From VXNE01 sp963665455 (GTDB lineage: Bacteria > Pseudomonadota > Gammaproteobacteria > Pseudomonadales > Azotimanducaceae), in contig OY762279.1 of NCBI GenBank assembly GCA_963665455.1, forward strand, positions 2,480,001 through 2,544,000: DNA of 64,000 bases, in the 5' to 3' direction. Positions 42,846-51,183 of the stretch are shown here, piece by piece (positions within the stretch are counted from its first letter, which is position 1; every line of letters begins with the position of its first letter). Under the pieces are notes generated by a model. That model saw only the letters and a program-made list of their open reading frames with translations. It had not been told where the DNA came from and searched no databases. The position numbers and the translations under genes are program-made.

Positions 42846-45395
42846 ATGGCACGGGTAATGATGTTCCTGCGCGGCGTTTGGTCTGCCGCGGTCCTTGCCG
42901 CCGCCCCGGCCCCTGCCGCGTTCGCCGAAGACGGCGCGGGCGCGCAGGCCGCGGGGCTGTCCGGGATCGAGGAGGTCGTGGTCGTCGGCAGCCGGGCACG
43001 CGGCGAGAGCCGCGCCGACGAGTTGCCCGTGGCGGTGGACGTGTTCCAGGGCATGGACCTCCAACGCGCGGGCGAAATTGACCTCGGGGCCACCCTCACG
43101 AAGCTCGCGCCCTCGTTCAACTATTCCCGCCTGTCGATCGGCGATGGTGCCGCCCACAGCGCCGCGACCCTACGGGGACTGGCCCCGGACCAGACCTTGG
43201 TGCTCGTCAATGGCAAGCGGCGGCACAGCATGGCCTGGGTGCGCATCCTGGACGGCGTGATCGGCTACGGCACCGGCGGGACGGATCTGCGCAGCCTGCC
43301 TGGTGTGGCCTTGGCGCGGGTCGAGGTGCTGCGTGACGGCGCGGCGGCGCAGTACGGCTCGGACGCGATCGCCGGCGTGCTCAACCTCGTCCTGCGCGAC
43401 GACGCGGAGGGTGGGGAAGTGACGCTCTACGGCGGCGAGGGCGGTGGCGACGGCGCGTCGCAGAGCGTGTCGTTCCACGGCGGCGTGCCGCTCGGCGCGG
43501 AGGGGTTCCTGCACGTGTCCGGTGAGTGGCACGAAGAGGACGCCCTGCGCCGCAATGGCGGCAACGGAGGACTCGATCCCAACTTCCAGGACGAGCTCAT
43601 CACGAACAGCGCCCCCGCGGTGAAGGGGCGATCCCTCTTCTTCAATGCGGGCCTGCCGGTGGCCGACGTGGAACTCTACGCCTTCGGCGGCGTGTCGCGC
43701 CGGGAGGGCCGGTCAAGCGGCGCATATCGCTTCGCCCACGGATACTGGGAGGGTCTCGCCTCGGGCGACGCGACCTGGGATTTCGTGGTCCCGAACTTCG
43801 TCAACTTCCATGAGCGCAACACGCACCCCGTCTATCCGGACGGCTTCCTGCCCTACGAGGAGACGCGCATCGACGACGTGTCGTTCGCCGCCGGCATGCG
43901 CCGCCCCTTGGGGGACTGGGACCTGGATGCGAGCATCGCCTACGGCAAGAACGAATACGGCTTCGGCGTGTCGGGCTCGATCAACGCGTCCGTCGGCGCC
44001 CACTATCTGCACCGCAATCCGAGCGCGAGCGTGGCCGACGTCATCGCCAATGCGGGACCGCTGTCCGGGGACAGCGGCGGCATCGAATTCGATCAGCTCA
44101 CGGCGAACCTGGACGTGCGGCGCACGTTCGACGGCGGTCCGCTCACCGCGCTGGCGGCCGGGGTGGAGCATCGGCACGAGGGGTATGCACAGATTGCCGG
44201 GGACGAGGCGTCCTGGTCGTGCGGCCTGCCCCACGCCGCCGACTACCGGGCGTTCGCGGTGGGCCCGGACGGCACGCCGCTCGACGGCACCGTGGCGGCA
44301 TGTGGCTTCCAGGGCTATCCGGGATACAGCCCGCGCAACGCGCACCTTTCCGACGACAGCCGCAAGAGCCAGGCGGCCTATCTGGACCTCGAGACGCAAC
44401 CGCTGCCGCCGCTGTCCGTCGCCTTCGCCTTGCGCGCGGAGAACTACAGCGACGCGGGCTCGCAGACGACGGGCAAGGTCGCCGCGCGCCTCGAGGTCGC
44501 CGATGGGCTCGCGCTGCGGGCCGCGGTGTCGACCGGCTTCCGCGCCCCGAGCCTGTCGCAGCGCCGTTTCAACTCGATCATCTTCGTCGGCAGCCAGGAA
44601 GGGCTGACCACCGTGTTCGCGGCGAACGAGGGACACCCGATTCCCCGCGCCTTCGGCGTCGACGCCCTGGAGCACGAGACCGCGGAGAACTGGAGCGCCG
44701 GACTCGTCTACGGCACCGCGGACAACTTCCGCATCACGCTCGACATCTACCAGACGGACATCGAGGAGCGGGTCGTGCGGTCCCGGGGCCTCGGCTGCGC
44801 GGGGGTTCCGGCGTGCGATGCGGAGCGCGCATCGACGGCGGCGTTCTTCTTCAACGGCGTGGACACGGAGACGCGCGGGGCGGACCTGACGGTGCGCTGG
44901 GGCCTCCCGGCGGCCGGCGGCTATCTCTGGTTGTCCGCCAACGCGAACGCCGGCAAGACCGAGATCGCGGGCGAGCGCCTGCCCGCCGGCGCCCCGGCGG
45001 GCCTCACGTTCGCCGACTACTTCGGCGGGTGGGCCGCGGACACCCTGGAGCGTGGCCAGCCGCGCCGGCAGGCCAACTTCACCGCGGATTGGGAACGGGG
45101 CGGGTTCGGCCTGCTCGTCCGGGCGAACCACTATGGCAAGACGACGCAGCATCCCCTCGACACGGGCATGGTCACGATCGACGGCGCGACGACGGTGGAC
45201 GTGGAAGCGCGTGTCGGGCTGGGCGCCGTGCGTGGGGCGATCGGCGTCAACAACGTGGCGGACGAACTCCCGGAGGAACTTGAGAAGACGCACCTCTCGA
45301 ACGTGCTCTGGGGCATCCGCCATCCGGTGGACACGCCCTTCGGCCTCGCCGGCCGGGTGGCCTACCTGCGGGTGGGCGTCGCGTTCGATTGGTGA
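42846..45395 (+). CDS. TonB-dependent outer-membrane receptor 3
   Basis: This is an 849-aa receptor with a signal peptide ending APAAFAED (about residue 25) and a TonB box GIEEVVVVGSRARG. The plug has ATLRGLAPDQTLVLVNGKRRH and VEVLRDGAAAQYGSDAIAGVLNLVL. The barrel has VSTGFRAPSLSQRRF and ends YLRVGVAFDW with a terminal tryptophan. GAGGAGG lies about 4 bases before the ATG. It is a paralogue of receptor 4 (51184-53880): same plug motifs and similar length. It is convergent with the PhyH gene (18-base gap), suggesting one substrate system; the ligand is unknown. Confidence 0.92.
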   Translation: MARVMMFLRGVWSAAVLAAAPAPAAFAEDGAGAQAAGLSGIEEVVVVGSRARGESRADELPVAVDVFQGMDLQRAGEIDLGATLTKLAPSFNYSRLSIGDGAAHSAATLRGLAPDQTLVLVNGKRRHSMAWVRILDGVIGYGTGGTDLRSLPGVALARVEVLRDGAAAQYGSDAIAGVLNLVLRDDAEGGEVTLYGGEGGGDGASQSVSFHGGVPLGAEGFLHVSGEWHEEDALRRNGGNGGLDPNFQDELITNSAPAVKGRSLFFNAGLPVADVELYAFGGVSRREGRSSGAYRFAHGYWEGLASGDATWDFVVPNFVNFHERNTHPVYPDGFLPYEETRIDDVSFAAGMRRPLGDWDLDASIAYGKNEYGFGVSGSINASVGAHYLHRNPSASVADVIANAGPLSGDSGGIEFDQLTANLDVRRTFDGGPLTALAAGVEHRHEGYAQIAGDEASWSCGLPHAADYRAFAVGPDGTPLDGTVAACGFQGYPGYSPRNAHLSDDSRKSQAAYLDLETQPLPPLSVAFALRAENYSDAGSQTTGKVAARLEVADGLALRAAVSTGFRAPSLSQRRFNSIIFVGSQEGLTTVFAANEGHPIPRAFGVDALEHETAENWSAGLVYGTADNFRITLDIYQTDIEERVVRSRGLGCAGVPACDAERASTAAFFFNGVDTETRGADLTVRWGLPAAGGYLWLSANANAGKTEIAGERLPAGAPAGLTFADYFGGWAADTLERGQPRRQANFTADWERGGFGLLVRANHYGKTTQHPLDTGMVTIDGATTVDVEARVGLGAVRGAIGVNNVADELPEELEKTHLSNVLWGIRHPVDTPFGLAGRVAYLRVGVAFDW

Positions 45396-45413
45396 GGCCG
45401 GACGCCGGGGACT

Positions 45414-46610
45414 TCAATACGCGTACTGGTCCACCCGTGCCTGTGCTTGGGAAACGGCCTTGCCGCGGCTGAGGTCCGGACGCATCCACTCGGTGACCGC
45501 GGCGTCCACGTAGTCCTGGGCGAAGGTGCCGTCGAGGAGGTCGTCCCGGGGTAGCCACTCGCCTTGGTAGGGCACCGGGAATCCGTGCCCGTGCATCTCG
45601 TAGGCATAGACGCGGGATAGCGCGTCGCCCTCCTCGTAGTCGCCGACATAGGTCGCCCAAGGCGTCTCGACCCGCACCTGCGCGCGCATCGCCGCGTGCA
45701 CGGCGGCGATGTAGTTGCCATGGTCCCAGTCGGGAATCGCATGCTCGTGGAACGTGGGTCCACCGGGCAAGCCGAGCCCGGCATCGCCGTCCCGCACGAC
45801 CAGGAACTCCGGGCCATCGGCCCCGGGCCGCTGGAGCAACATGCGCGTGACCGCGACCGGCTTGTCCGAGTGTACGGCGACGATCTTCCGCGCGTCCGGC
45901 GACAGGGCCGCATACGCCGCGTCGTTGAAGACGTAGTAGCCGGTGGCTGGCGGAAAGTGCCTGGCGGCGTACTTGTTGAAGAAGCCGGCCCGGGGGCGGC
46001 CGGACCGATTCGGGGCGGCGCGGTGCCAGCAGTGCATGTTCATGAGAAGCAGGTCGCCCCGGGCCAACTCCGGGTCGATGAAGGTGTCGTCGTCGGGGGT
46101 CGGCGGGGGCACCACGTGTAGCGCGCGGCCGCCCAAGTCGCGGACCCGTTCCGGCCGATGGGAGCCGGGCGAGACGAACAACTGGCCGGCGTCCTCGTCG
46201 TAGTCCGTGAAGGGCACGATGGCGAAGAGCCAGTGCATCGACGAGCCGACTGGGCGCCACCGCTTGTAGTCGTTGTGCTTCGGGATGGGCGGGCCGCCCG
46301 GGGTGCGGTCGTAGACCACGAAGGCCGTGAGGATGGGGTCGTCGCCCAGCAGGGTCGTCACCGGGTCGAGCACGCGTGGATGCTCGGCGATGGCCGCGAG
46401 GTCCGGATCCGCCATGCAGCTGCGGGCGAGCGTGTACCGTGCGGGTTCGGGATAGGTCTTGCCCGCCGGCCCGGACGTGTGCCATCCGTGCCGGGGGTAG
46501 GCCCGCTCGAAGGTCGCGATCTCGGCGTCGTCGAACTGCCGGCGCAGCACGAGGAAGCCATCGCGTTCGTACCGGGCGATCTGGGCGTCGCTCAGGGTGT
46601 TGCCGTCCAT
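45414..46610 (-). CDS. PhyH-family Fe(II)/2-oxoglutarate oxygenase with Nudix-like C-terminal domain
   Basis: The 398-aa protein starts with a phytanoyl-CoA dioxygenase (PhyH) domain to about residue 225. The iron ligands are H112 and D114 in PKHNDYK and the distal H196 in MHCWHRAAP; the 2-oxoglutarate arginine is in GRPRAGF. Residues ~241-377 form an extra domain that reads as a degenerate Nudix fold: a strand pair (VAVTRMLLQ, FLVVRDGD), then LGLPGGPTF. A helix, NYIAAVHAAMRAQ, stands where REx2EE should be, and WLPRDDLL follows. The catalytic glutamates are missing, so that part may only bind a ligand. Substrate unknown. Confidence 0.82.
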   Translation of the reverse strand: MDGNTLSDAQIARYERDGFLVLRRQFDDAEIATFERAYPRHGWHTSGPAGKTYPEPARYTLARSCMADPDLAAIAEHPRVLDPVTTLLGDDPILTAFVVYDRTPGGPPIPKHNDYKRWRPVGSSMHWLFAIVPFTDYDEDAGQLFVSPGSHRPERVRDLGGRALHVVPPPTPDDDTFIDPELARGDLLLMNMHCWHRAAPNRSGRPRAGFFNKYAARHFPPATGYYVFNDAAYAALSPDARKIVAVHSDKPVAVTRMLLQRPGADGPEFLVVRDGDAGLGLPGGPTFHEHAIPDWDHGNYIAAVHAAMRAQVRVETPWATYVGDYEEGDALSRVYAYEMHGHGFPVPYQGEWLPRDDLLDGTFAQDYVDAAVTEWMRPDLSRGKAVSQAQARVDQYAY

Positions 46611-46714
46611 GCCGTAAAGGTTAGCGCACGTCCACGCTCGGGGACGACGGCGAATGACGCTGCGGTACCATTGCCGCCCGTTGCCCGCGCGGGGCGGGCG
46701 TTCTGGGAGAAGAC

Positions 46715-47572
46715 ATGACCTACACGCGATTGCGCGTTGAGAAGACCGGCGGCGTCGGCCACATCGAATTGTCCTGTCCAGAGGAGTTCAACCGGATGCC
46801 CCCGGCGTTCTGGGAGGAGTTCCCGGCGGCGGTGGCCGAGATGGATGCGGACGGCGAAGCGCGGGTGGTCATCCTGTCCTCCACCGGCAAGCACTTTTCG
46901 TCCGGGATGGACCTCAAGGTCTTTACCGAGGCCGCGCCTCCCGTGACCCGGGATCCCGGCCGCCTGGGGGAAGCCGGCGTCCGCAACATCGGCCGGTTTC
47001 AGGACGCCTTCAACGTCCTGCAGGACGTGCGCATTCCCGTGATCGCGGCGGTGCAGGGCGGTTGCATCGGCGGCGGCGTGGACATGGTCGCTGCCTGCGA
47101 CATGCGCTACTGCACGGCCGATGCCTTCTTCTGCATCCAGGAGATCAACATCGGCCTCGCGGCGGACGTGGGCACCCTGCAGCGCCTGCCCCTCCTGATT
47201 CCGGACGGGCTGATGCGCGAACTCGCCTACACGGGGCGGCGGATGTATGCCGAGGAGGCGAAGGAGGTGGGACTCGTCAACGCGGTGTTCGAGACGCACG
47301 AGTCGATGCTCGACACGGTGCGCGGCATCGCCGGCCAGATTGCGGCGAAGTCGCCCCTCGCGGTGACGAGCACCAAGCACTTGTTGAACTATGGCAGGGA
47401 TCATGGCGTGCGGGAGACGCTCGCCTACCAGCGGGTGTGGATGGGCGCGGTCAGCCACGGCGCCGAGATGGGCAAGTACTTCCAGGCGAAATCCCGGGGC
47501 CAGGAGCCCCAGTTCGAGAACCTCACCCCGCTGCGCAAGGGGCGGGAAAGCGCGGGGGAGGGCGGTTCTTGA
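46715..47572 (+). CDS. Enoyl-CoA hydratase/isomerase (crotonase) family protein
   Basis: This 285-aa crotonase-fold enzyme acts on acyl-CoA. Oxyanion-hole segments: HFSSGMDLKVF near residue 66 and QGGCIGGGVDMVAACDMRYC near residue 115. The catalytic positions read EINIGLAADVGTLQRLP, placing Glu and Asp as in dienoyl-CoA isomerases (ECH1 type) rather than the double-Glu hydratases. It is divergent from the PhyH gene and overlaps the next gene by TTGA, so it is coupled to it. The likely role is an acyl-CoA double-bond shift in side-chain or fatty-acid breakdown; that is inference from residues. Confidence 0.9.
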   Translation: MTYTRLRVEKTGGVGHIELSCPEEFNRMPPAFWEEFPAAVAEMDADGEARVVILSSTGKHFSSGMDLKVFTEAAPPVTRDPGRLGEAGVRNIGRFQDAFNVLQDVRIPVIAAVQGGCIGGGVDMVAACDMRYCTADAFFCIQEINIGLAADVGTLQRLPLLIPDGLMRELAYTGRRMYAEEAKEVGLVNAVFETHESMLDTVRGIAGQIAAKSPLAVTSTKHLLNYGRDHGVRETLAYQRVWMGAVSHGAEMGKYFQAKSRGQEPQFENLTPLRKGRESAGEGGS

Positions 47573-48570
47573 AGTTCGGCGTCCTGCAGTTCTTCAGTTG
47601 GCAGAAGGGGCGCGTCGCGCTCCCGACGGTGTATGAACGGGCGCTGGACCGCGTCCGCATCATGGACCGGGCGGGCTACGACGCGGTGTGGCTGGCGGAG
47701 CACCATTTCTCCACCTACAGCGTGTGCCCGTCGGTGCACTTGATGGGGATGCACGTCGCGGGCATGACGGAGAACCTGCGCATCGGGACGGGCGTTTCGC
47801 TGGCGGCCCTCTACCATCCCACCCGGTTGGCGGAAGAAGTGGCCCTCCTGGACGTGTTGTCCGGCGGACGCGTGAACTGGGGCGCGGGCCGGGGTTTCGA
47901 CGCCAAGGAATTCGAGGTCTTCGGCGTCCCGCGCGAGGAGTCGTATGCCCGCTTTCGCGAGAACGTGGACATCGTGCTGCGGGCGTGGCGGGACGAGCGT
48001 CTCGACTACGACGGCCGCTTCCACTGCCTGCGGGACGTGGAAGTCCTGCCCAAGCCCTTGCAGAAGCCGCACCCACCCGTATGGATCGCGTCCTCGTCGC
48101 CGGACGCGATCGACTGGTCGGCGCGGCACGGTCACGCCATCCTGATGGATCCCCATGCGCCGCACGGGGAGCTTGGCGAGAAGTACCGCGCCTACCGGCA
48201 GGGCCTGGAGGAACATGGCCACGGGCATGATCGGGACACGCCTATGGCCCGGCTGATCGCCATTGGGCGGACGGACGCGGAGGCGGAGGACATCGCCCGC
48301 TCCGGGGCGCGTTGGACGGTCGGTTCCTACGCCAACCCGAAGGCCAACCCGAAGACGGACCCGCCCCGCCGCGCGCGGGACGTCACCCGCGCCCGGGATC
48401 CGGTACAGCGGTACGTGGACGAGATCATCGTGCACGGATCCGCTCCACGGGTCGTGGACGAACTGCGGCGGCTTGAGGAGGAACTGCCCCTTGCGTACCT
48501 GCTCGCGGCACCGCTCAGCCACGAGTCCTTCCTGCGCCTCACCGACGAGGTGATCCCGGCGCTTTCCTGA
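47569..48570 (+). CDS. LLM-class flavin-dependent oxidoreductase (luciferase-like)
   Basis: This 333-aa TIM-barrel flavoprotein of the bacterial luciferase-like monooxygenase family begins KFGVLQFFSWQKGR. It contains YDAVWLAEHHFSTYSVCPS, LRIGTGVSLAALYHPTRLAEEVALLDVLSGGRVNWGAGRGF-type core motifs, and PHPPVWIASSSPDAI near residue 170. The TTG at 47569 is chosen because GGGGGAGGG lies about 6 bases upstream and it overlaps the crotonase stop. It uses FMNH2 or F420-type cofactors; which one is not decidable here. Convergent with the sensor-regulator gene (32-bp overlap). Confidence 0.9.
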   Translation: MKFGVLQFFSWQKGRVALPTVYERALDRVRIMDRAGYDAVWLAEHHFSTYSVCPSVHLMGMHVAGMTENLRIGTGVSLAALYHPTRLAEEVALLDVLSGGRVNWGAGRGFDAKEFEVFGVPREESYARFRENVDIVLRAWRDERLDYDGRFHCLRDVEVLPKPLQKPHPPVWIASSSPDAIDWSARHGHAILMDPHAPHGELGEKYRAYRQGLEEHGHGHDRDTPMARLIAIGRTDAEAEDIARSGARWTVGSYANPKANPKTDPPRRARDVTRARDPVQRYVDEIIVHGSAPRVVDELRRLEEELPLAYLLAAPLSHESFLRLTDEVIPALS

Positions 48571-50965
48571 GCGCTCTCATGGGGACGTGCCCGAGAACGT
48601 GACTTCGCCACCCGCTACCGCGCGTGCTCCGAGTCGGGCGGGGCATGCGATAGCCGACGCCGCGCTCGTTCTCGATGTAGCCGGGCCGGACAGGATCGTC
48701 GCCCAGCTTGCGGCGCAGCTTCTTGACGAACGTACGCACGAGGCCCTGTCCCGCGTGCTCCCTTCCACGCCAGACGTTGCGCTGTAGCGTTTCGTAGGTG
48801 GTGACTCGCCCGGCGTTCGTGGACAGGGCGCAGAGCAACTCGTATTCGGTCGCGGTCAGGACGACGGGCTGACCGGCGACGGTTACCCGTCGCTCGTCAT
48901 AGTCGATGGTGAGATCGCCGAGCCGGAATGGCTCCACGTCGAGTTGCCGGCGCAATGCGGCCTGGATGCGGGCGATGAGCTCGGTGGGCGAGAACGGCTT
49001 GACGATGTAGTCCGCCGCGCCGGCTTCAAGGGCCCTGGCGATGGTCTCGTCGCGGCCGTAGGCGGAAAGGAAGATGACGGGCACGTCGGCCAGGTCTGGC
49101 TCTTGCGCCATGAGTTCGATGCCGTCCGTGTCGGGGAACAGCAGATCGAGTAGTACGAGTTCCGGGGATTCGGCTTGGATCAAGGTCCCCACCTCGGTGG
49201 GGTCGGTGGTGACGACGGGAGTGTAGCCGTTGGTCGTCAGGGTGTCGCGAACGAGGCGCAGTGCCCGTGGGTCGTCATCCACGGCGAGGATGCGGGTCTT
49301 GCGGCTGGATCTTGGGGCCGCGCCGGCCGCGGCGGTGCCGGCGCCAACGGTCCAGGCGGCGTTCTCGAAGGCCGTGGGCAGGGAGAAGCTGATCCGCGTA
49401 CCTTGCCCGGTGCCGGCGCTCTCGGCGCTAATGCGCCCTCCGTGCGCCTCGACGAGTCCCTTGCAGATCGCGAGGCCCAGGCCGCTGCCGAACTGGCGGG
49501 CACCGCCGGAGACGTGCTGTTGGAACAGGTGGGGCAGTTGCTCCGGCGCCACGCCGACGCCGTCGTCGGCCACCGAGATCGTGACGTGTGCCCCAGCGCA
49601 CGCGACGTCGATGCGAATCGGCGACGACGCGGGTGCGTGACGGGCGGCGTTCGCGAGGAGGTTGTTGATGACTTGCACGGTGCGCTGGCGATCGGCCATG
49701 ACCAGGGGCACGTTCCCGGGAAGGTCGATGTTCAGGGCGTGGCGCCCGCCCCCGGCGATGAACGTCTTGCGTGCCCGTTCCAGGAGTGGGCCGACCTCGG
49801 TCGGCTCGGGCGCGACCGTCAGCGTGCCGGTTTCGATGCGGCCGGTGTCGAGCAGGTCGGCGAGCAACGCGCGCATGTGATCGGCCTGCTCCTCCACGAT
49901 GCGGAAGAACTCGCGGGTCTCCACCGGGTCGAGGTCTGTGGGAGCGCCGAGCACCGTGGCCGCCGACCCCTTGATCGCCGAAAGGGGCGCCCGGAGTTCG
50001 TGGCTAACCAAGCCAAGAAACTCGGCCCGTTGGCGTTCCCTCTCCTGAATCGGCGCCAGATCCTGCATCGTGACGACCACGGACGCCACCGAGCCGTCCT
50101 CGGCGTGGATGGGCGTGGCGTTCAGGAGGGTTGTAACGCTTCTGCCATCGGGTAGCGAGAGGACGATCTCCTCGGCGCCCACGGTCTCTGCGGAACTGAG
50201 CGGGATCGCCAACGGGAGACGGTCCAGGGCCATTTCTTGTCCGTCCGCCCGGCGTGCCGTTATGTCCTCGAGTAGCGCCTCCGGCGACCGCCCGGGAGTG
50301 CGTAGATCGGCGATGATGCGGGTACCCTCGCGATTGAACGACAGCGGCCGGCCACTACGGGCGTCGAACACGGCCACGCCCACGGGCGTGGTTTCGATCA
50401 GGGCCTCGAGATCGGCGCGGGCGCGGCGCTCGGCGCGGTGCGCCCGCGCGTTGGCCACGGCGGCGGCGGCTTGGGCGGCGAGCGGTGCCAACACCTCCTC
50501 GTCCTCGTCCGTGAACGGCCGCTCGGCTTCCTTTCCGGCGAGGAACAAGCTGCCGACGAGGGTGTCGCGATGCCGCATCGGCACGGGCTTCAGGGTGCGC
50601 GGGCGCATGAGCCCATCATCGAGGCCGAGGGAGCGCACGTAGGCTTGGAGGTCGTCGAGGCGCAGCGGCTCGGGTTGGCCGTCGAGGCGTTCCGATAGCA
50701 CGGCACCCGCCTCTCGGGGAGCGAATTGACGTTCCTCTTCCTCCGTGAGCCCGGAAGTCACGACATCGACCGCGCGTCCATCTTCGTCGATCACGACGAT
50801 CACGGCGTAGCGGGCGCGGACGAGGGCGCGGGCGCCTTCAACGACCTCCCGGAGGACGGTCGTGACGTCGAGATCCGCCCCGATCCGGAGCATGGCCGTG
50901 GTCAACGCCGCCATGCGCTCCCGCAGCGCGGCGTTTTCTTGTTCAAGCTGTTCGAGATCGTGCAC
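48539..50965 (-). CDS. Cytoplasmic histidine kinase fused to an OmpR-type response regulator (GAF-PAS-HisKA-HATPase-REC-wHTH)
   Basis: This is an 808-aa single-chain two-component system with no membrane helix. Order: short coiled coil (residues 4-25), GAF-type domain (~35-175), PAS-like (~190-305), HisKA with SHELRAPLSAIKGS (His about 322), and HATPase with NNLLANAARHAP, ADDGVGV and GSGLGLAICKGL. Then come a receiver with AVDDDP and phospho-Asp in LLDLLFPD (about 607), and an OmpR winged helix (~680-775) ending ENERGVGYRMPRP. The GTG at 50965 has AGGAAG 7 bases upstream; in-frame starts further upstream lie in the AT-rich promoter region. It is divergent from receptor 4 and may regulate it and itself. 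Confidence 0.88.
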   Translation of the reverse strand: MHDLEQLEQENAALRERMAALTTAMLRIGADLDVTTVLREVVEGARALVRARYAVIVVIDEDGRAVDVVTSGLTEEEERQFAPREAGAVLSERLDGQPEPLRLDDLQAYVRSLGLDDGLMRPRTLKPVPMRHRDTLVGSLFLAGKEAERPFTDEDEEVLAPLAAQAAAAVANARAHRAERRARADLEALIETTPVGVAVFDARSGRPLSFNREGTRIIADLRTPGRSPEALLEDITARRADGQEMALDRLPLAIPLSSAETVGAEEIVLSLPDGRSVTTLLNATPIHAEDGSVASVVVTMQDLAPIQERERQRAEFLGLVSHELRAPLSAIKGSAATVLGAPTDLDPVETREFFRIVEEQADHMRALLADLLDTGRIETGTLTVAPEPTEVGPLLERARKTFIAGGGRHALNIDLPGNVPLVMADRQRTVQVINNLLANAARHAPASSPIRIDVACAGAHVTISVADDGVGVAPEQLPHLFQQHVSGGARQFGSGLGLAICKGLVEAHGGRISAESAGTGQGTRISFSLPTAFENAAWTVGAGTAAAGAAPRSSRKTRILAVDDDPRALRLVRDTLTTNGYTPVVTTDPTEVGTLIQAESPELVLLDLLFPDTDGIELMAQEPDLADVPVIFLSAYGRDETIARALEAGAADYIVKPFSPTELIARIQAALRRQLDVEPFRLGDLTIDYDERRVTVAGQPVVLTATEYELLCALSTNAGRVTTYETLQRNVWRGREHAGQGLVRTFVKKLRRKLGDDPVRPGYIENERGVGYRMPRPTRSTRGSGWRSHVLGHVPMRALRKAPGSPRR

Positions 50966-51183
50966 GGGTTGCTTCCTAAACTCACGCCGGGGTTGCCGGT
51001 CTACGGGAGCGGTTGATCCTCGCCGAACCCTCCCGGGGGCCATGGTGACCGAAGTGGTCCCCGCAGGCCCGAATAGAGCATGAATATAACATGTATTAAT
51101 GAATATTTCCTTCACGAGCAGTTCACGAATGGATCGACGGCACCCACGTTGGACTATTGCGAAACCGCGTTCTTTTGTGGACC
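50966..51183. promoter_or_regulatory. AT-rich divergent promoter region with GAATA direct repeats
   Basis: Within very GC-rich DNA, bases 51071-51110 are strongly AT-rich. GAATA occurs at 51071, 51082 and 51101 (spacings 11 and 19), the latter two within an 8-bp repeat ATGAATAT at 51080-51087 and 51099-51106. OmpR/PhoB-type winged helices bind direct repeats spaced about 11 bp, so this is a plausible site for the kinase-regulator fusion. Candidate -10 sequences lie on both strands (TATTAAT on +, TATATT on -). Confidence 0.45.
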
